In this document: positions 1-8,062 of the stretch, piece by piece
Layout: each line of letters starts with the position of its first letter
Numbering within the stretch: position 1 is the first letter of the stretch
NCBI GenBank assembly: GCA_030603495.1
Contig: JAUVXR010000004.1
Location: 62,001 to 126,000 of the forward strand
Reading direction: 5' to 3'
Origin: a bacterium
GTDB lineage: Bacteria > Armatimonadota > Zipacnadia > Zipacnadales > Zipacnadaceae
Length of the DNA stretch: 64,000 nucleotides
Translations under genes and position numbers: made by a program
The notes under the pieces: generated by a model
Told to the model about the DNA's origin: nothing
The model's input: only the letters and a program-made list of their open reading frames with translations
Databases searched by the model: none

Positions 1-567
1 GACCGCGCCATAATCTTCAATCTGGAGCGCATGGCCGACACAAGGCGCCGGACGGAGAGAAAACTGGATGCTGACTTCAGCCGGCAACGACCCGCTATCC
101 TGGGCGCATGCTTCGACGCCCTCTCCCACGCGATCAAGAAGCACCCAACGATTCATCTGCCCGAGCTGCCTAGAATGGCCGACTTCGCCACCTGGGGCGT
201 GTGCATTGCCGAGGGGCTGGGCTATACCCAGCACGACTTCCTGAGCCTCTACCGCGGGCATATCTCGGATCTAAACACCTTGGCCATCGAAGGCCAGCCT
301 TTCATCCAGGCCGTCATTGAACTGGTGAATAGTAGCACGAACGGGTGGCGGGGAACTGCCAGCCAACTGCTGCAGGAGGCCACCAGGGCGGCAGAGCGAG
401 AAGGCATTGACACCAGGAGTAAGGCTTGGCCGAGGGGCGCACGGTGGGCATCCACTCGGCTTGACGAGGGAAAAGCCAATTTGCAGCAAACGGGAATCGA
501 GATCGACCGCGTCACCGAACAAGGACGACGGCTGATCATCTTGAGGAAGGTGCAGCGAGGGGTGTAG
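1..567 (+). CDS. Phage/ICE-type DNA primase-helicase, C-terminal part (5' truncated by window edge)
   Basis: The frame is open from base 1 (first residues DRAIIFNLERMADTRRRTER) to a TAG at 565-567, so about 188 residues of a longer protein are visible. The segment RPAILGACFDALSHAI followed by LPRMADFATWG and an AEGLGYTQHDF stretch matches the C-terminal region of primase/ATPase proteins carried by integrative elements and prophages, where this part follows the ATPase core. The ATPase motifs lie outside the window and cannot be checked. A GTASQLLQEA segment near residue 120 fits the small winged-helix-like C-terminal domain of such proteins. The ATG at 31 is probably internal, because the similarity starts before it. 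It would act in replication or excision of the element ending near 5592. Family assignment is by recall of the motif pattern, moderate confidence. Confidence 0.6.
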   Translation, partial: DRAIIFNLERMADTRRRTERKLDADFSRQRPAILGACFDALSHAIKKHPTIHLPELPRMADFATWGVCIAEGLGYTQHDFLSLYRGHISDLNTLAIEGQPFIQAVIELVNSSTNGWRGTASQLLQEATRAAEREGIDTRSKAWPRGARWASTRLDEGKANLQQTGIEIDRVTEQGRRLIILRKVQRGV

Positions 568-1083
568 CTACGGGTGTCGCTATCGCACTAAAGGGCGGTG
601 TGACGAAGCCTTTTCCTACAAGCCTTCATCAGGTCACCGGAGTGAGGGTGCAGCTAAGGCAGCTAATTTCGCTACCTCTCTTATATAAGGCCTTGGGAAA
701 AAGAGGAGTCATAAGAGGATACGGGGCCGGTAGTGAGAGACACGCATTTTAGCTGCACTAGCGACATAGCCGCATCGTCGATCGTCGCAAGATGCTCTGA
801 TCCTCTGCAATGGGGGCAACGTCGTGTCACAAAAAACTGCTGAAATCCCAGATAACGCAGGTCAACGTCGGAGGGCAGCAGGTGAACGTGGTGAACATAG
901 AGGGTGCGTCCGCAGAGAACGAACCGGCCAAGCAGACGCCCGGGGAAACAACTGACCAAATAATCTGACATTGCTCCGACATCGAGGTTCAATCCGTGCC
1001 CGATCTTATAGCCAAAATAAGCTCCGCTCTGGTGAAGAAACACACAATGGAGGAAGTAGTACCTGCGGGCTTCCCTATCCTTC
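568..1083. other. Gene-poor stretch inside the element
   Basis: No convincing gene. An open frame on the minus strand (681-1106, 141 codons) contains one C-x2-C (RRCPHC), but it has a weak ribosome site and no recognisable fold, so I do not call it. The region looks less GC-rich than the chromosomal genes to the right. Short AGCTA/GCTAT motifs recur between 565 and 680. The inverted repeat TACCAC/GTGGTA lies at 1114-1131, just inside the next gene candidate; it could be an operator for the HTH protein, which is only a guess. Confidence 0.4.
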
Positions 1084-1296
1084 GTGCTATTCAATTTGTT
1101 GTCCATTACGGCCTACCACGCACTAGTGGTAAAAAATGTACGGGTCAACAGGTCAACTCTCTATCGCTGGCAGAAAGAGGGCAAGCTGAAGGTCTACAAG
1201 CTAGGCAGGCAGCGGAGATATCGGCAGGGCGACTTGGATGCCTTGGTTGAGCCAGGCCCGGGTGTGAGCCTTATCCCCGGAGGAGGAGAAGAATAG
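1084..1296 (+). CDS. Excisionase-like helix-turn-helix protein (small, N-terminus uncertain)
   Basis: Seventy residues at most. The core RVNRSTLYRWQKEGKLKVYK, then LGRQRRYRQGDLDALV, is the typical pattern of the excisionase/MerR-like DNA-binding family: a recognition helix with R-S-T, then a wing that begins with G-R-Q and an acidic helix. The usual first helix (LTVxEVAxLL) is replaced by a poorly matching stretch, so the N-terminus is either diverged or damaged. A GTG at 1126 would give a still shorter product. The ribosome site is weak for either start. In an element with a serine recombinase, such a protein would be the recombination directionality factor or a small regulator. It precedes the TcmP pair by about 140 bases. 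Confidence 0.45.
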   Translation: MLFNLLSITAYHALVVKNVRVNRSTLYRWQKEGKLKVYKLGRQRRYRQGDLDALVEPGPGVSLIPGGGEE

Positions 1297-1434
1297 CCGT
1301 CGACTTCTTGGGACAACTTGTGGCGCAGTGGTACGAATACTGTGCTCATTGCGTTCTGTCAAATCTGAACGTAGATTTCACGCTTGTCTGAGACCATGGC
1401 AGGCGAACGTATATGGTATAGGAGGCATTAGGGA

Positions 1435-2547
1435 ATGTCAGCGGATGTTTTCTTCAGCCAACCTACAGAACAATCACAAGTTAAGACCGCGATTGTCGAG
1501 AAGTATTTTGAGGCCTGGGCGAGAGTCATGATCAGCCAGGCAAATGACAGGATAGCATACGTAGATTTGTTTGCCGGTCCTGGCTACTATGACAACGGTA
1601 CCCCGTCCACGCCCATTCTGATATTGAGGAAGGCTATCGAAGACGAAGATCTGCGCGAACGACTCGTTGCCGTATTCAACGACAAAGACAGTGATGTGTG
1701 CGATGCGCTGGAAAACGCGATACAACAGTTGCCCGGCATTGAGCAACTTAAGTGTCCCCCGCGGGTGAGAGTTTCTGAGATTGATGACGCAATCGTGGAG
1801 TTTCTCTCGCAAACACCGCTTGTTCCGACGCTTTTCTTCATGGATCCTTTTGGGTACAAGGGGCTGTCACATGTGTTATTTAGCTCAGCATTGAAGGATT
1901 GGGGATCCGAGTGCATCATCTTCTTCAACCTGAATCGAATCCGCATGACTTTGCACAACGAACTGTTCCAAGAGCACATGGACGACCTCTTCGGAGAGGA
2001 GCGTTCTCAGGCTTTGGGCCAGCGGCTCCCGTCTTTGACCATTCAAGCACGAGAGTTGGCTATAGTGGAGGAAATGTGTGCGGCACTAGAGGACGCGGGA
2101 GCTGCTTATGTGCTCCCGTTCCGCTTCAAGGACGAGAGAGGCACGCGCACCAGTCATTACTTGATCCACGCTTCGAAGAACGAACTTGGGTACGAGATTA
2201 TGAAGGAAATAATGGCGGGAGAAAGCTCTCAAACTGACCAAGGCGTGCCATCATTCGAATACAGCCCTGCGGACCGCCGATTCCCACGACTCTTTGAACT
2301 GACCCGCCCCCTGGATGATCTAGAAGACATGCTGCTCGACGAGTTTGCCGAAAGCACTCTCACCATGCTGGAAGTGTACAGAGAACATCACGTCAACAAG
2401 CCTTACATCAAGCGAAACTACAAGCACGTTCTGTACAGGATGGAAACCAATGGGAAGCTATCCTGCAACCCTCCGCACACCGATCGGCGAAACGACACTT
2501 TTGCAGACCATGTCAAAGTGACATTTCCAAATAGGAGGCAAGGCTGA
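1435..2547 (+). CDS. tcmP: Three-Cys-motif partner protein TcmP (Rossmann methyltransferase-like)
   Basis: A 370-residue protein. [13 protein letters not shown] (about residues 40-52) is a class I SAM-methyltransferase motif I, and [11 protein letters not shown] (about 135-144) sits where the DPPY-like catalytic motif is expected. This architecture, and the fact that a DUF5131 three-Cys protein follows one base after the stop, identify the TcmP family, which is named for that pairing. The ATG at 1435 follows AGGAGG at 1420-1425. The substrate is not known to me; nucleic-acid modification is a reasonable inference from the DPFG motif. The C-terminal 100 residues look like a winged-helix tail. 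It lies inside an element ended by a serine recombinase, so it travels as cargo. Confidence is high for the family and low for the function. Confidence 0.75.
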   Translation: MSADVFFSQPTEQSQVKTAIVEKYFEAWARVMISQANDRIAYVDLFAGPGYYDNGTPSTPILILRKAIEDEDLRERLVAVFNDKDSDVCDALENAIQQLPGIEQLKCPPRVRVSEIDDAIVEFLSQTPLVPTLFFMDPFGYKGLSHVLFSSALKDWGSECIIFFNLNRIRMTLHNELFQEHMDDLFGEERSQALGQRLPSLTIQARELAIVEEMCAALEDAGAAYVLPFRFKDERGTRTSHYLIHASKNELGYEIMKEIMAGESSQTDQGVPSFEYSPADRRFPRLFELTRPLDDLEDMLLDEFAESTLTMLEVYREHHVNKPYIKRNYKHVLYRMETNGKLSCNPPHTDRRNDTFADHVKVTFPNRRQG

Positions 2548-2548
2548 T

Positions 2549-3274
2549 ATGGCGGCGCACTCAAAAATAGAGTGGACTGAATCAACCTGGAACCCAGTTA
2601 CAGGCTGTAGCAAGGTGAGTTCAGGCTGTGCTAATTGCTATGCCGAACGCATGGCCCGGAGGCTGCAGGCCATGGGCCAACGCAACTATAGGAATGGCTT
2701 TGAGGTCACGCTCCACGAGCATGCCTTGGAACTGCCGCTGCAGTGGAAAAGACCACAGGTCGTTTTTGTCAACTCCATGAGTGACCTCTTCCACGAACAA
2801 GTTCCGCTCGACTTTGTCAAGCGCGTTTTTGCGGTCATGCGCAAAGCCGATTGGCACGTGTTTCAAGTGCTGACGAAACGGTCACTGCGGCTGGCCGAAT
2901 GTACTTCTGAACTGGAGTGGCCAAGAAATGTTTGGGCAGGCGTGAGCGTGGAAGACCAAGATTGCACGTATCGCATTGACCACCTGAGGCAGACGGACGC
3001 ACTGGTCAAATTCCTCTCTTTTGAGCCACTTATCGGTCCGATTACGGATGTTAACCTGACCTCCATAGACTGGGTGATAGTCGGAGGTGAATCCGGGCCT
3101 GGCGCTAGACCCATGAATGAGCAGTGGGTGCTTGACATTCGACATCGGTGTTCCGCAGCCGGGGTTCCGTTCTTCTTCAAGCAATGGGGCGGGACCAACA
3201 AGAAGCAAGCCGGCCGCACGCTGGAAGGACGTACCTGGGACGAAATGCCGATGGCGTCCGCAATTCAGCAGTAG
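2549..3274 (+). CDS. DUF5131 / phage Gp37-Gp68 family protein with a three-cysteine cluster motif
   Basis: A 241-residue protein. The N-terminus [14 protein letters not shown] is the family signature, followed by Cys20, Cys27 and Cys30 in [20 protein letters not shown]. The C-x6-C-x2-C spacing is like a radical SAM cluster loop but longer than the classical C-x3-C-x2-[35 protein letters not shown] and [14 protein letters not shown] are further hallmarks, and the ending FFFKQWGG is typical. The product is probably an iron-sulfur enzyme of a radical SAM-like barrel fold, acting with TcmP. Start and preceding stop are one base apart, and AGGAGG lies in the end of tcmP, so the two are translationally coupled. 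Family confidence is high; its chemistry is unknown to me. Confidence 0.85.
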   Translation: MAAHSKIEWTESTWNPVTGCSKVSSGCANCYAERMARRLQAMGQRNYRNGFEVTLHEHALELPLQWKRPQVVFVNSMSDLFHEQVPLDFVKRVFAVMRKADWHVFQVLTKRSLRLAECTSELEWPRNVWAGVSVEDQDCTYRIDHLRQTDALVKFLSFEPLIGPITDVNLTSIDWVIVGGESGPGARPMNEQWVLDIRHRCSAAGVPFFFKQWGGTNKKQAGRTLEGRTWDEMPMASAIQQ

Positions 3275-3445
3275 AATGCCCTGTTGGGTATACCGCTTAT
3301 GCATAGCCCAGCGGCGCCCACGCGCGGGGGGCAAGCTTCGCAAGCCGAAATCGCATTGGCATGAAGCACGGTGGCAGACTCTACGCAAGAATGCTGGAGA
3401 CGTTGATGCTCTGATTATGCTGTAGGTTGGCACAGGAGAATAGCA

Positions 3446-3985
3446 GTGGAGACAACAGAAAAGATCGTTGAGGCTTACGTCCGCTACGTGAATGGGTGGG
3501 CCACCATACCTAACATCAAGTGCCCCGGCCAGTATGAGATCGACCTGTTGGCGGTGGACCTTAGGACAGGGACACGTTACCACATTGAGGTCGGTGTAAG
3601 CGTCTCTGGCGCTTTCAGCAAACTGACCGGCAAGCCCTTCGACGAGGAGTGGTTGAAGCAGCGAGTCAAGCAATCTAGCCAACGACGCACAGTAGGATAC
3701 TTCACGGAGAGGAAGTTCTCCGCTCAGCCGGTCATCGATACCTTGGGGGAGTATGGCTACAAGAACGGTAACTACACACGCGTAATCGTAAGCTGGGGAT
3801 GGACGAATGAGGCAGGGCAACAGGCGAACGACTTCGGCATTCTGCTCTGGGATTTCCGCGACATCATTCGTGACATTGCTGATACCATCGCCAGTACCAC
3901 CAGGTACTTCACAGATGATACCGTGCGGACGCTCCAGTTGTATGCCCGTGCCGCGAAGAAGCCACCGTCGGCCGGCCAGGGATAG
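3446..3985 (+). CDS. Hypothetical protein, possible PD-(D/E)XK nuclease fold
   Basis: A 179-residue protein with a GTG start at 3446 behind ACAGGAG. I do not recognise a named family. The pattern QYEIDLLAVD (residues 29-38) followed about ten residues later by YHIEVGVSV (45-53) resembles the core of restriction-endonuclease-like folds: an acidic residue, a beta turn and a second acidic residue on the next strand. The usual lysine of ExK is replaced by Gly (IEVG), so activity is doubtful. Helices predicted before the motif (TEKIVEAYVRYV) also fit. It lies 171 bases after the DUF5131 gene, between it and the recombinase, and may form a three-gene cargo with the TcmP pair. The nuclease idea is an inference. 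Confidence 0.45.
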   Translation: METTEKIVEAYVRYVNGWATIPNIKCPGQYEIDLLAVDLRTGTRYHIEVGVSVSGAFSKLTGKPFDEEWLKQRVKQSSQRRTVGYFTERKFSAQPVIDTLGEYGYKNGNYTRVIVSWGWTNEAGQQANDFGILLWDFRDIIRDIADTIASTTRYFTDDTVRTLQLYARAAKKPPSAGQG

Positions 3986-4071
3986 ATCCACGAGCCTAAG
4001 GCAACACTCAACAGAGTACCGCATGCCCCGCGTTGGGGAAAAGAGCGTTGGATGAATGAGGTGTTCAGGCT

Positions 4072-5307
4072 ATGACCAATATGACAACTGAGGGAGCACG
4101 CCACGCGGTCGTATATGCCCGCGTCTCCTCGAGACAGCAGGAAGAAGAGGGCTTTTCGATACCGGCCCAGTTGAAGCTGCTCAGGGATTATGCCAGTCAA
4201 TCAGGGCTGGCAGTAAAGCAGGAGTTCGTGGACGTCGAGACCGCCAAGATGACGGGAAGACCGGGCTTTGCGGAGATGGTAGAGTTCCTGACGGACCACG
4301 CCGACCGCTGCAGGATCATTCTGGTGGAGAAGACCGACCGTCTTTACCGTAACCTCCGTGACTATGTCACGTTGGATGAGCTTGACTTGGAGATCCGCTT
4401 CGTCAAGGAGAACTTCGTTCTGTCCGCCGACTCCCGCTCGACGGAAAAGTTCATGCACGGCATCAAGGTCCTGATGGCAAAGAACTATATCGACAATCTC
4501 TCCGAGGAAACGAGCAAGGGCATGCGGGAGAAAGCCGAGCAGGGAACTTGGCCTTCCCGGGCCCCTCTGGGATACCTTAATGTGGATACAAAGGGCAAGC
4601 GACACATTGTCCTGGACCCTGAGATCGCGCCGCTGATTTGCCGACTATTCGAGCTGTATGCGACTGGTGACTACTCGTTGCTGGAAGTGACCCGCCAGAT
4701 CAATGAGGAAGGCCTATGTCATCAGAGAAGCGGGCGTCCAGTTATTAGGAGCGCTATCCATAAGAGCCTTCGCAACCCTATATACTACGGCGACTTCGTT
4801 TGGGACGGGAAACACTACTCGGGAACTCACGACCCCATAGTCTCCAAAGAACTGTGGGACAAGGTTCAGCAGGTTCTACACACCAGGGGTAACCGCCGGA
4901 CTCGACACCAGAAGCACTGGTGGGCTTTCCAGGGGCTTGTGTCGTGTGCGCACTGTGGCTGCGCACTGGTCGCCGAGGAAAAGAAGGGCAAGTACGTCTA
5001 CTATCACTGCACCGGGAATAGGGGGAAGTGTGGTGAACCCTGGGTGCGTGAAGAGGAACTCTCGCGGCAGTTTGGGGAGGTTCTAAGAGACCTACACTTT
5101 GAGCCCGAGATACTGGAATGGGTGCGGGATACCCTCCGCGCCAGCCACGCCGACGAAAAGGAATTCCACGACAAGGTGGTTGCTGATCTGCAGAAGCAAT
5201 ATCAGAAACTACAGGACCGGATTGACGCGATGTACGTTGACAAGCTCGACGGAAGTATCTCGGGTGCCTACTTCGAGGAGAAGAGCGCCGAGTGGCGTAA
5301 AGAATAA
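4072..5307 (+). CDS. Large serine recombinase, truncated by an in-frame TAA
   Basis: The resolvase domain begins AVVYARVSSRQQEEEGFSIP; Ser19 is the expected nucleophile. The arginine-rich EKTDRLYRNLRD helix follows, then the recombinase domain (APLGYLN, then LFELYATGDYSLLEVTRQIN) and a zinc ribbon (CAHCGCAL, then YYHCTGNRGKCG). The coiled coil (LQKQYQKLQDRIDAMYVDKL) runs to a TAA at 5305-5307, giving 411 residues. The family normally continues here with an A/Q-rich helix and a last beta domain, and that continuation is present in the same frame after the stop (next entry). The catalytic domain is intact, but this protein lacks its end, which usually matters for synapsis. The start ATG follows GAGGTG. 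This is the element's integrase. Confidence 0.85.
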   Translation: MTNMTTEGARHAVVYARVSSRQQEEEGFSIPAQLKLLRDYASQSGLAVKQEFVDVETAKMTGRPGFAEMVEFLTDHADRCRIILVEKTDRLYRNLRDYVTLDELDLEIRFVKENFVLSADSRSTEKFMHGIKVLMAKNYIDNLSEETSKGMREKAEQGTWPSRAPLGYLNVDTKGKRHIVLDPEIAPLICRLFELYATGDYSLLEVTRQINEEGLCHQRSGRPVIRSAIHKSLRNPIYYGDFVWDGKHYSGTHDPIVSKELWDKVQQVLHTRGNRRTRHQKHWWAFQGLVSCAHCGCALVAEEKKGKYVYYHCTGNRGKCGEPWVREEELSRQFGEVLRDLHFEPEILEWVRDTLRASHADEKEFHDKVVADLQKQYQKLQDRIDAMYVDKLDGSISGAYFEEKSAEWRKE

Positions 5308-5592
5308 GCAGACACACGGCGGAAGATCGAACTCCACGAACAGGCGAATCAGAGCTACATCGAAGAGGGCCTTCAACTACTCGAACTGGCCGACAAGTCC
5401 TACGACCTGTACACCGCCCAATGCCCAGAGGAGCAGCGTAGACTGCTTAATTGCGTGGTTTCACATGCTACCTGGGGTAACGGCTCCTTGTCCCCGGTCT
5501 ACCGGCCTCCGTTTGACCTTATCGCCCACTCGAACCACGAGTATGCCTGTAACCACAAGGGCTCTGACGATTTTGAAGCCCAAAAAGACATT
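5308..5592 (+). pseudogene. In-frame C-terminal remainder of the serine recombinase after the stop codon
   Basis: Directly after the TAA the same frame stays open for about 156 codons and reads as the family's ending: ADTRRKIELHEQANQSYIEE, then LLELADKSYDLYTAQCPEEQ and RRLLNCVVSHATWGNGSLSP, then VYRPPFDLIA. The expected residue at the stop is most likely Gln (KEQ-ADTRR), so one CAA-to-TAA change explains it. Beyond about 5590 the frame reads the complementary strand of the tRNA gene (PHGESNPGFRTENPASLATR), a well-known meaningless translation, so the true end must be before that point or was altered by integration. Whether the protein is dead, made as two parts, or read through cannot be told from DNA. 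Confidence 0.75.
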
Positions 5593-5668
5593 TGGTACCC
5601 CCACGGGGAGTCGAACCCCGGCTTCCGGACTGAGAATCCGGCGTCCTTGGCCACTAGACTATGGGGGC
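5593..5668 (-). tRNA. tRNA-Glu (anticodon CTC), CCA encoded
   Basis: Read on the minus strand from 5668: acceptor GCCCCCA pairs with TGGGGGT (one G-T at the first pair), followed by discriminator A and an encoded CCA ending at 5593. The anticodon arm is CCGGA-TTCTCAG-TCCGG, with CTC at positions 34-36, reading GAG. The T arm is CGGGG-TTCGACT-CCCCG. All arms fold without mismatches. The gene abuts the 3' end of the recombinase frame, so its 3' half is the probable attachment site of the element to the left. A consensus promoter lies upstream at 5683-5711. Confidence 0.93.
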
Positions 5669-5682
5669 ACCCTTGGCTCGTA

Positions 5683-5711
5683 AGTATAGACATGGCAGCC
5701 CGTCGTGTCAA
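5683..5711 (-). promoter_or_regulatory. Sigma-70 promoter of the tRNA-Glu gene
   Basis: On the minus strand: TTGACA (5706-5711), 17-base spacer, TATACT (5683-5688). The expected start is about 7-8 bases upstream of the mature tRNA 5' end. Confidence 0.8.
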
Positions 5712-5975
5712 GATCGCCACCACCTGGGCGGCTCTCCAATGTTACCGGCTCGGGGCAGAGGACAAAGCCCACTGAGAGCGTATTGCGCTGAATTCGTAGA
5801 CCGAGTTCGCCCAAAAGGCGTTTCTGGTGCAACGAGATTGCATTTGCTATGTGCCGCGGTATGTCTACTCGCTTAGTGCCTGGGAGGTTTGCTGTCTATG
5901 CCCGCCGGTGCACATCGCCGAAAGGGCTCCCTTGCCCGGCTGCTGACTTCGCCCCTTGGCCCCTCGTCCTGAGTG
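5712..5975. other. Intergenic region without recognisable gene
   Basis: Open frames here are short, low in ribosome sites and overlap the tRNA promoter. I see no RNA gene or clear terminator. Confidence 0.5.
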
Positions 5976-6509
5976 CTAAGACACTGACTGCAATGCCACT
6001 ATGAAGTACATCCCATAGTGGCCCGAGTCCTTGGTGAACTCGTGCCAGACGAGCCTGTCGTAATGGTAGGGGACGTATCCGTTCTTGGTGACGGTGACGT
6101 CCACTATCCAGTACGAGACGCTGCGCACGAGGATAGTGCTGAAATCTTCCCAGTATCCATTGAAGTTCCAGGTAAAGCTCCCGTCTGGGTCACCACCAAT
6201 GAAGTATATCGTCTTTTGCTCTGCGGTCGAATCCGCGAAGAACTGATAGACCTGCTCATCGTAGTCCAGCACGTCCTCGTGCACTTCGATCGTGACCATG
6301 GCCTCGAGGGGGTTACCATCCCCGTCAGTAACGGCAACGGCCAAAGTCAGATCAACGTCCACCGGCGGGCTCGGTGGCGGGTTGTAATCTAATCCGGACG
6401 AACACCCGCTCGAGCACAACATCACCCCGGTTGCTAGGCTGCTCAGAACCAACGCAAGCCAGATCGTCTTTGTTACTGCGCACCGAGCTTTCTGACTCTT
6501 GCTGCACAT
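5976..6509 (-). CDS. Hypothetical lipoprotein
   Basis: About 177 residues when started at the ATG at 6509, which has GAGGGTGAG just upstream; a longer frame reaches 6629 but adds a non-signal N-terminus. The start region MCSKSQKARCAVTKTIWLAL continues into a hydrophobic segment and ends with LCSSGCSSG, a lipobox-like site. After a Pro-rich linker (NPPPSPPVDVD) comes a beta-rich domain (LTLAVAVTDGDGNPLEAMVT) that looks like a carboxypeptidase-regulatory or Ig-like fold, ending in WHEFTKDSGHYGMYFIV. No catalytic motif was seen. It is transcribed toward the tRNA, in the same direction as the flagellar-type operon, but is separated from it by about 360 bases and a terminator. Function unknown; probably anchored at the cell surface or periplasm. 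Confidence 0.6.
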   Translation of the reverse strand: MCSKSQKARCAVTKTIWLALVLSSLATGVMLCSSGCSSGLDYNPPPSPPVDVDLTLAVAVTDGDGNPLEAMVTIEVHEDVLDYDEQVYQFFADSTAEQKTIYFIGGDPDGSFTWNFNGYWEDFSTILVRSVSYWIVDVTVTKNGYVPYHYDRLVWHEFTKDSGHYGMYFIVALQSVS

Positions 6510-6807
6510 GTGCTCACCCTCATCGGACTCATCAGTTATCGCTCTCCGTACTTGGGAACTTCTCTGGTTGACGCGTTGATTCCTCTGTATGACCTGGGCC
6601 ATCCTAGTTGCTAGCGCCAGCTCCTGCAACTACTGCTCCAGGGCCACTCTGCTGCTGGAGATCGGTGTTCTTCTTCGCGCGCTGCACCTCCCGCAACGGG
6701 AATACCTGGTCCAGTTACCCCGTGGCGTACGTATGGCACAGCACGCGAGGGCTGGGCTTGGATCGGTGGGCGCAAAGCCGCGGCAGGCTACTTGGCTGAG
6801 AATGCAA

Positions 6808-6834
6808 AGGGCTCAGGCCAAGCGCCCGAGCCCT
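6808..6834 (-). terminator. Probable terminator of the fli-type operon
   Basis: AGGGCTC (6808-6814) and GAGCCCT (6828-6834) can form a hairpin 38 bases past the fliMN stop. On the minus strand it is followed by TTTGCATT, so the T tract is weak. The rest of 6510-6871 holds no convincing gene. Confidence 0.5.
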
Positions 6835-6871
6835 GCAATGCGGGGGAAGTCGACCCCGTGCCCGTCAGCGG

Positions 6872-8062
6872 CTAAGCTGGCTCGGAGGCGGCCAGTTGGA
6901 GGATACGTACGCCAAGCTGGTCCTCGACTGCCACGATTTCGCCGAAGGCTACTACCTTATCACCCGCTAGGACCTCCACCCTTTCGTCCAGGCTCTTGTC
7001 CAGCACCACCACCGAGCCGACCCGCAATTCGAGCAATTCGGCCAGTGGCACCGCGACCTCGCCCAGCCTGAGCTGGATGTTGACTGGAATCGCGGACAGC
7101 GACTCTAATCCTGCTCCATCTTCCCCGCAAAGCCGGCTTATCAGCTCCCGCGCAGAACCGTGTGCCTCTAGCTGTTGATCTCGGGTAGTGTCTTCGCTCA
7201 TCGGCGTTTCGGTCTCCTTGAAGATTTCTGTCCGGAGCAGGCGTACGCCAAGCTGCCCGCCCCGTGCGCCAGCGCGTCCGGTGGCCACAACGCAGTCATC
7301 CGCCTGTAAGTGGACCACCATCTCCTCGCCGCGGGGCAGGGGGATAACGTCACCTGGTTCCATTGTGGCGACTTCGACCAAGCTCAGTGATACGCCCGGC
7401 AGGATCGCCGCCAGCTTAACCGGTGCCTGCTGCAATTCCCCCAGGCCAAGCGCCGGTTGCCCCGCGTCCCGGTCGCTCGCTACTCGCACCCGCCAAGCCT
7501 CCGTCGGCGCAGTCATCACAACATTACCTTCTGCTGAACCTATCACGAGTCGGAAAAGTAGGGTAAAGCCCTCTCGGCCCTGGCCCAATTTCCCAGGTGG
7601 CAGCGAGGCCAATAGTTGATGTTCGGCCCGCTTGCGGAACAGCATGCGTACCAGGTTGTCGGCCAGCGCTACGAGGTACAGTCGCAGGACGGCGAGGTCC
7701 ACCTCAGTTAGGGTCTCGCTCGGTGGGGCCAGCTTAGTCGGATATCCCAACAAAGCCACCACGCAGCGAGCGGCCAGTGGCTGGCCCAGCGTTATCACCA
7801 ACCGACCAGCCTCGCCCAACTCGGTCACGAGCGCCGGCCCGCCGACCAGCGGCAACCCCGCCATATCAGACCGCTGCCACACCAACTCAGGCACATCCAC
7901 GCTAGCGCCAGCGCCCAGGTAACTGCGGCTAATGCGACCCAGTGCCTCAGCTAGCGCCGGCAACTCAGCGTGCAGTGCCTCGCGTTCGGCGCTGCTCAGT
8001 TGCCAGACGGGCGGCCACTGCGTGGCTCGGGATGTGGTCTCAGGTGGTAATAGCATCGTCAC
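6872..8062 (-). CDS. FliM-FliN (SctQ-like) C-ring protein with two SpoA domains
   Basis: A 396-residue protein. Residues 30-200 are a weak FliM/CheC-like middle domain. Residues 213-277 (VKLAAILPGVSLSLVEVATM, then PGDVIPL) are a first SpoA domain, and 322-391 (IPVNIQLRLGEVAVPLAELL, then VGSVVVLDKSLDE) a second of FliN type. This is the layout of injectisome SctQ proteins rather than of separate FliM and FliN. The EIDALL CheY-binding motif that starts normal FliM is absent. An internal ATG at 7201 (MSEDTTRDQQ), 12 bases after AAGGAG, could start a separate FliN-sized product of 109 residues, as known for SctQ proteins. It overlaps the end of fliJ by 23 bases and is the last gene of the operon. 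The role would be a cytoplasmic sorting platform or switch ring. Confidence 0.75.
   Translation of the reverse strand: MTMLLPPETTSRATQWPPVWQLSSAEREALHAELPALAEALGRISRSYLGAGASVDVPELVWQRSDMAGLPLVGGPALVTELGEAGRLVITLGQPLAARCVVALLGYPTKLAPPSETLTEVDLAVLRLYLVALADNLVRMLFRKRAEHQLLASLPPGKLGQGREGFTLLFRLVIGSAEGNVVMTAPTEAWRVRVASDRDAGQPALGLGELQQAPVKLAAILPGVSLSLVEVATMEPGDVIPLPRGEEMVVHLQADDCVVATGRAGARGGQLGVRLLRTEIFKETETPMSEDTTRDQQLEAHGSARELISRLCGEDGAGLESLSAIPVNIQLRLGEVAVPLAELLELRVGSVVVLDKSLDERVEVLAGDKVVAFGEIVAVEDQLGVRILQLAASEPA

Noticed and set aside
681-1106. 141-codon minus-strand frame with a C-x2-C
   Set aside because: Weak ribosome site and no fold or partner; may be chance in the gene-poor part of the element. 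Left uncalled.
2882-4024. 380-codon minus-strand open frame
   Set aside because: It is the antisense of the DUF5131 gene and the nuclease-like gene, both of which have family motifs or ribosome sites; the minus frame has no recognisable domain.
5590-5775. Continuation of the recombinase protein beyond 5592
   Set aside because: The PHGESNPGFRTENPASLATR string is the known artefact of reading a tRNA gene on the wrong strand.
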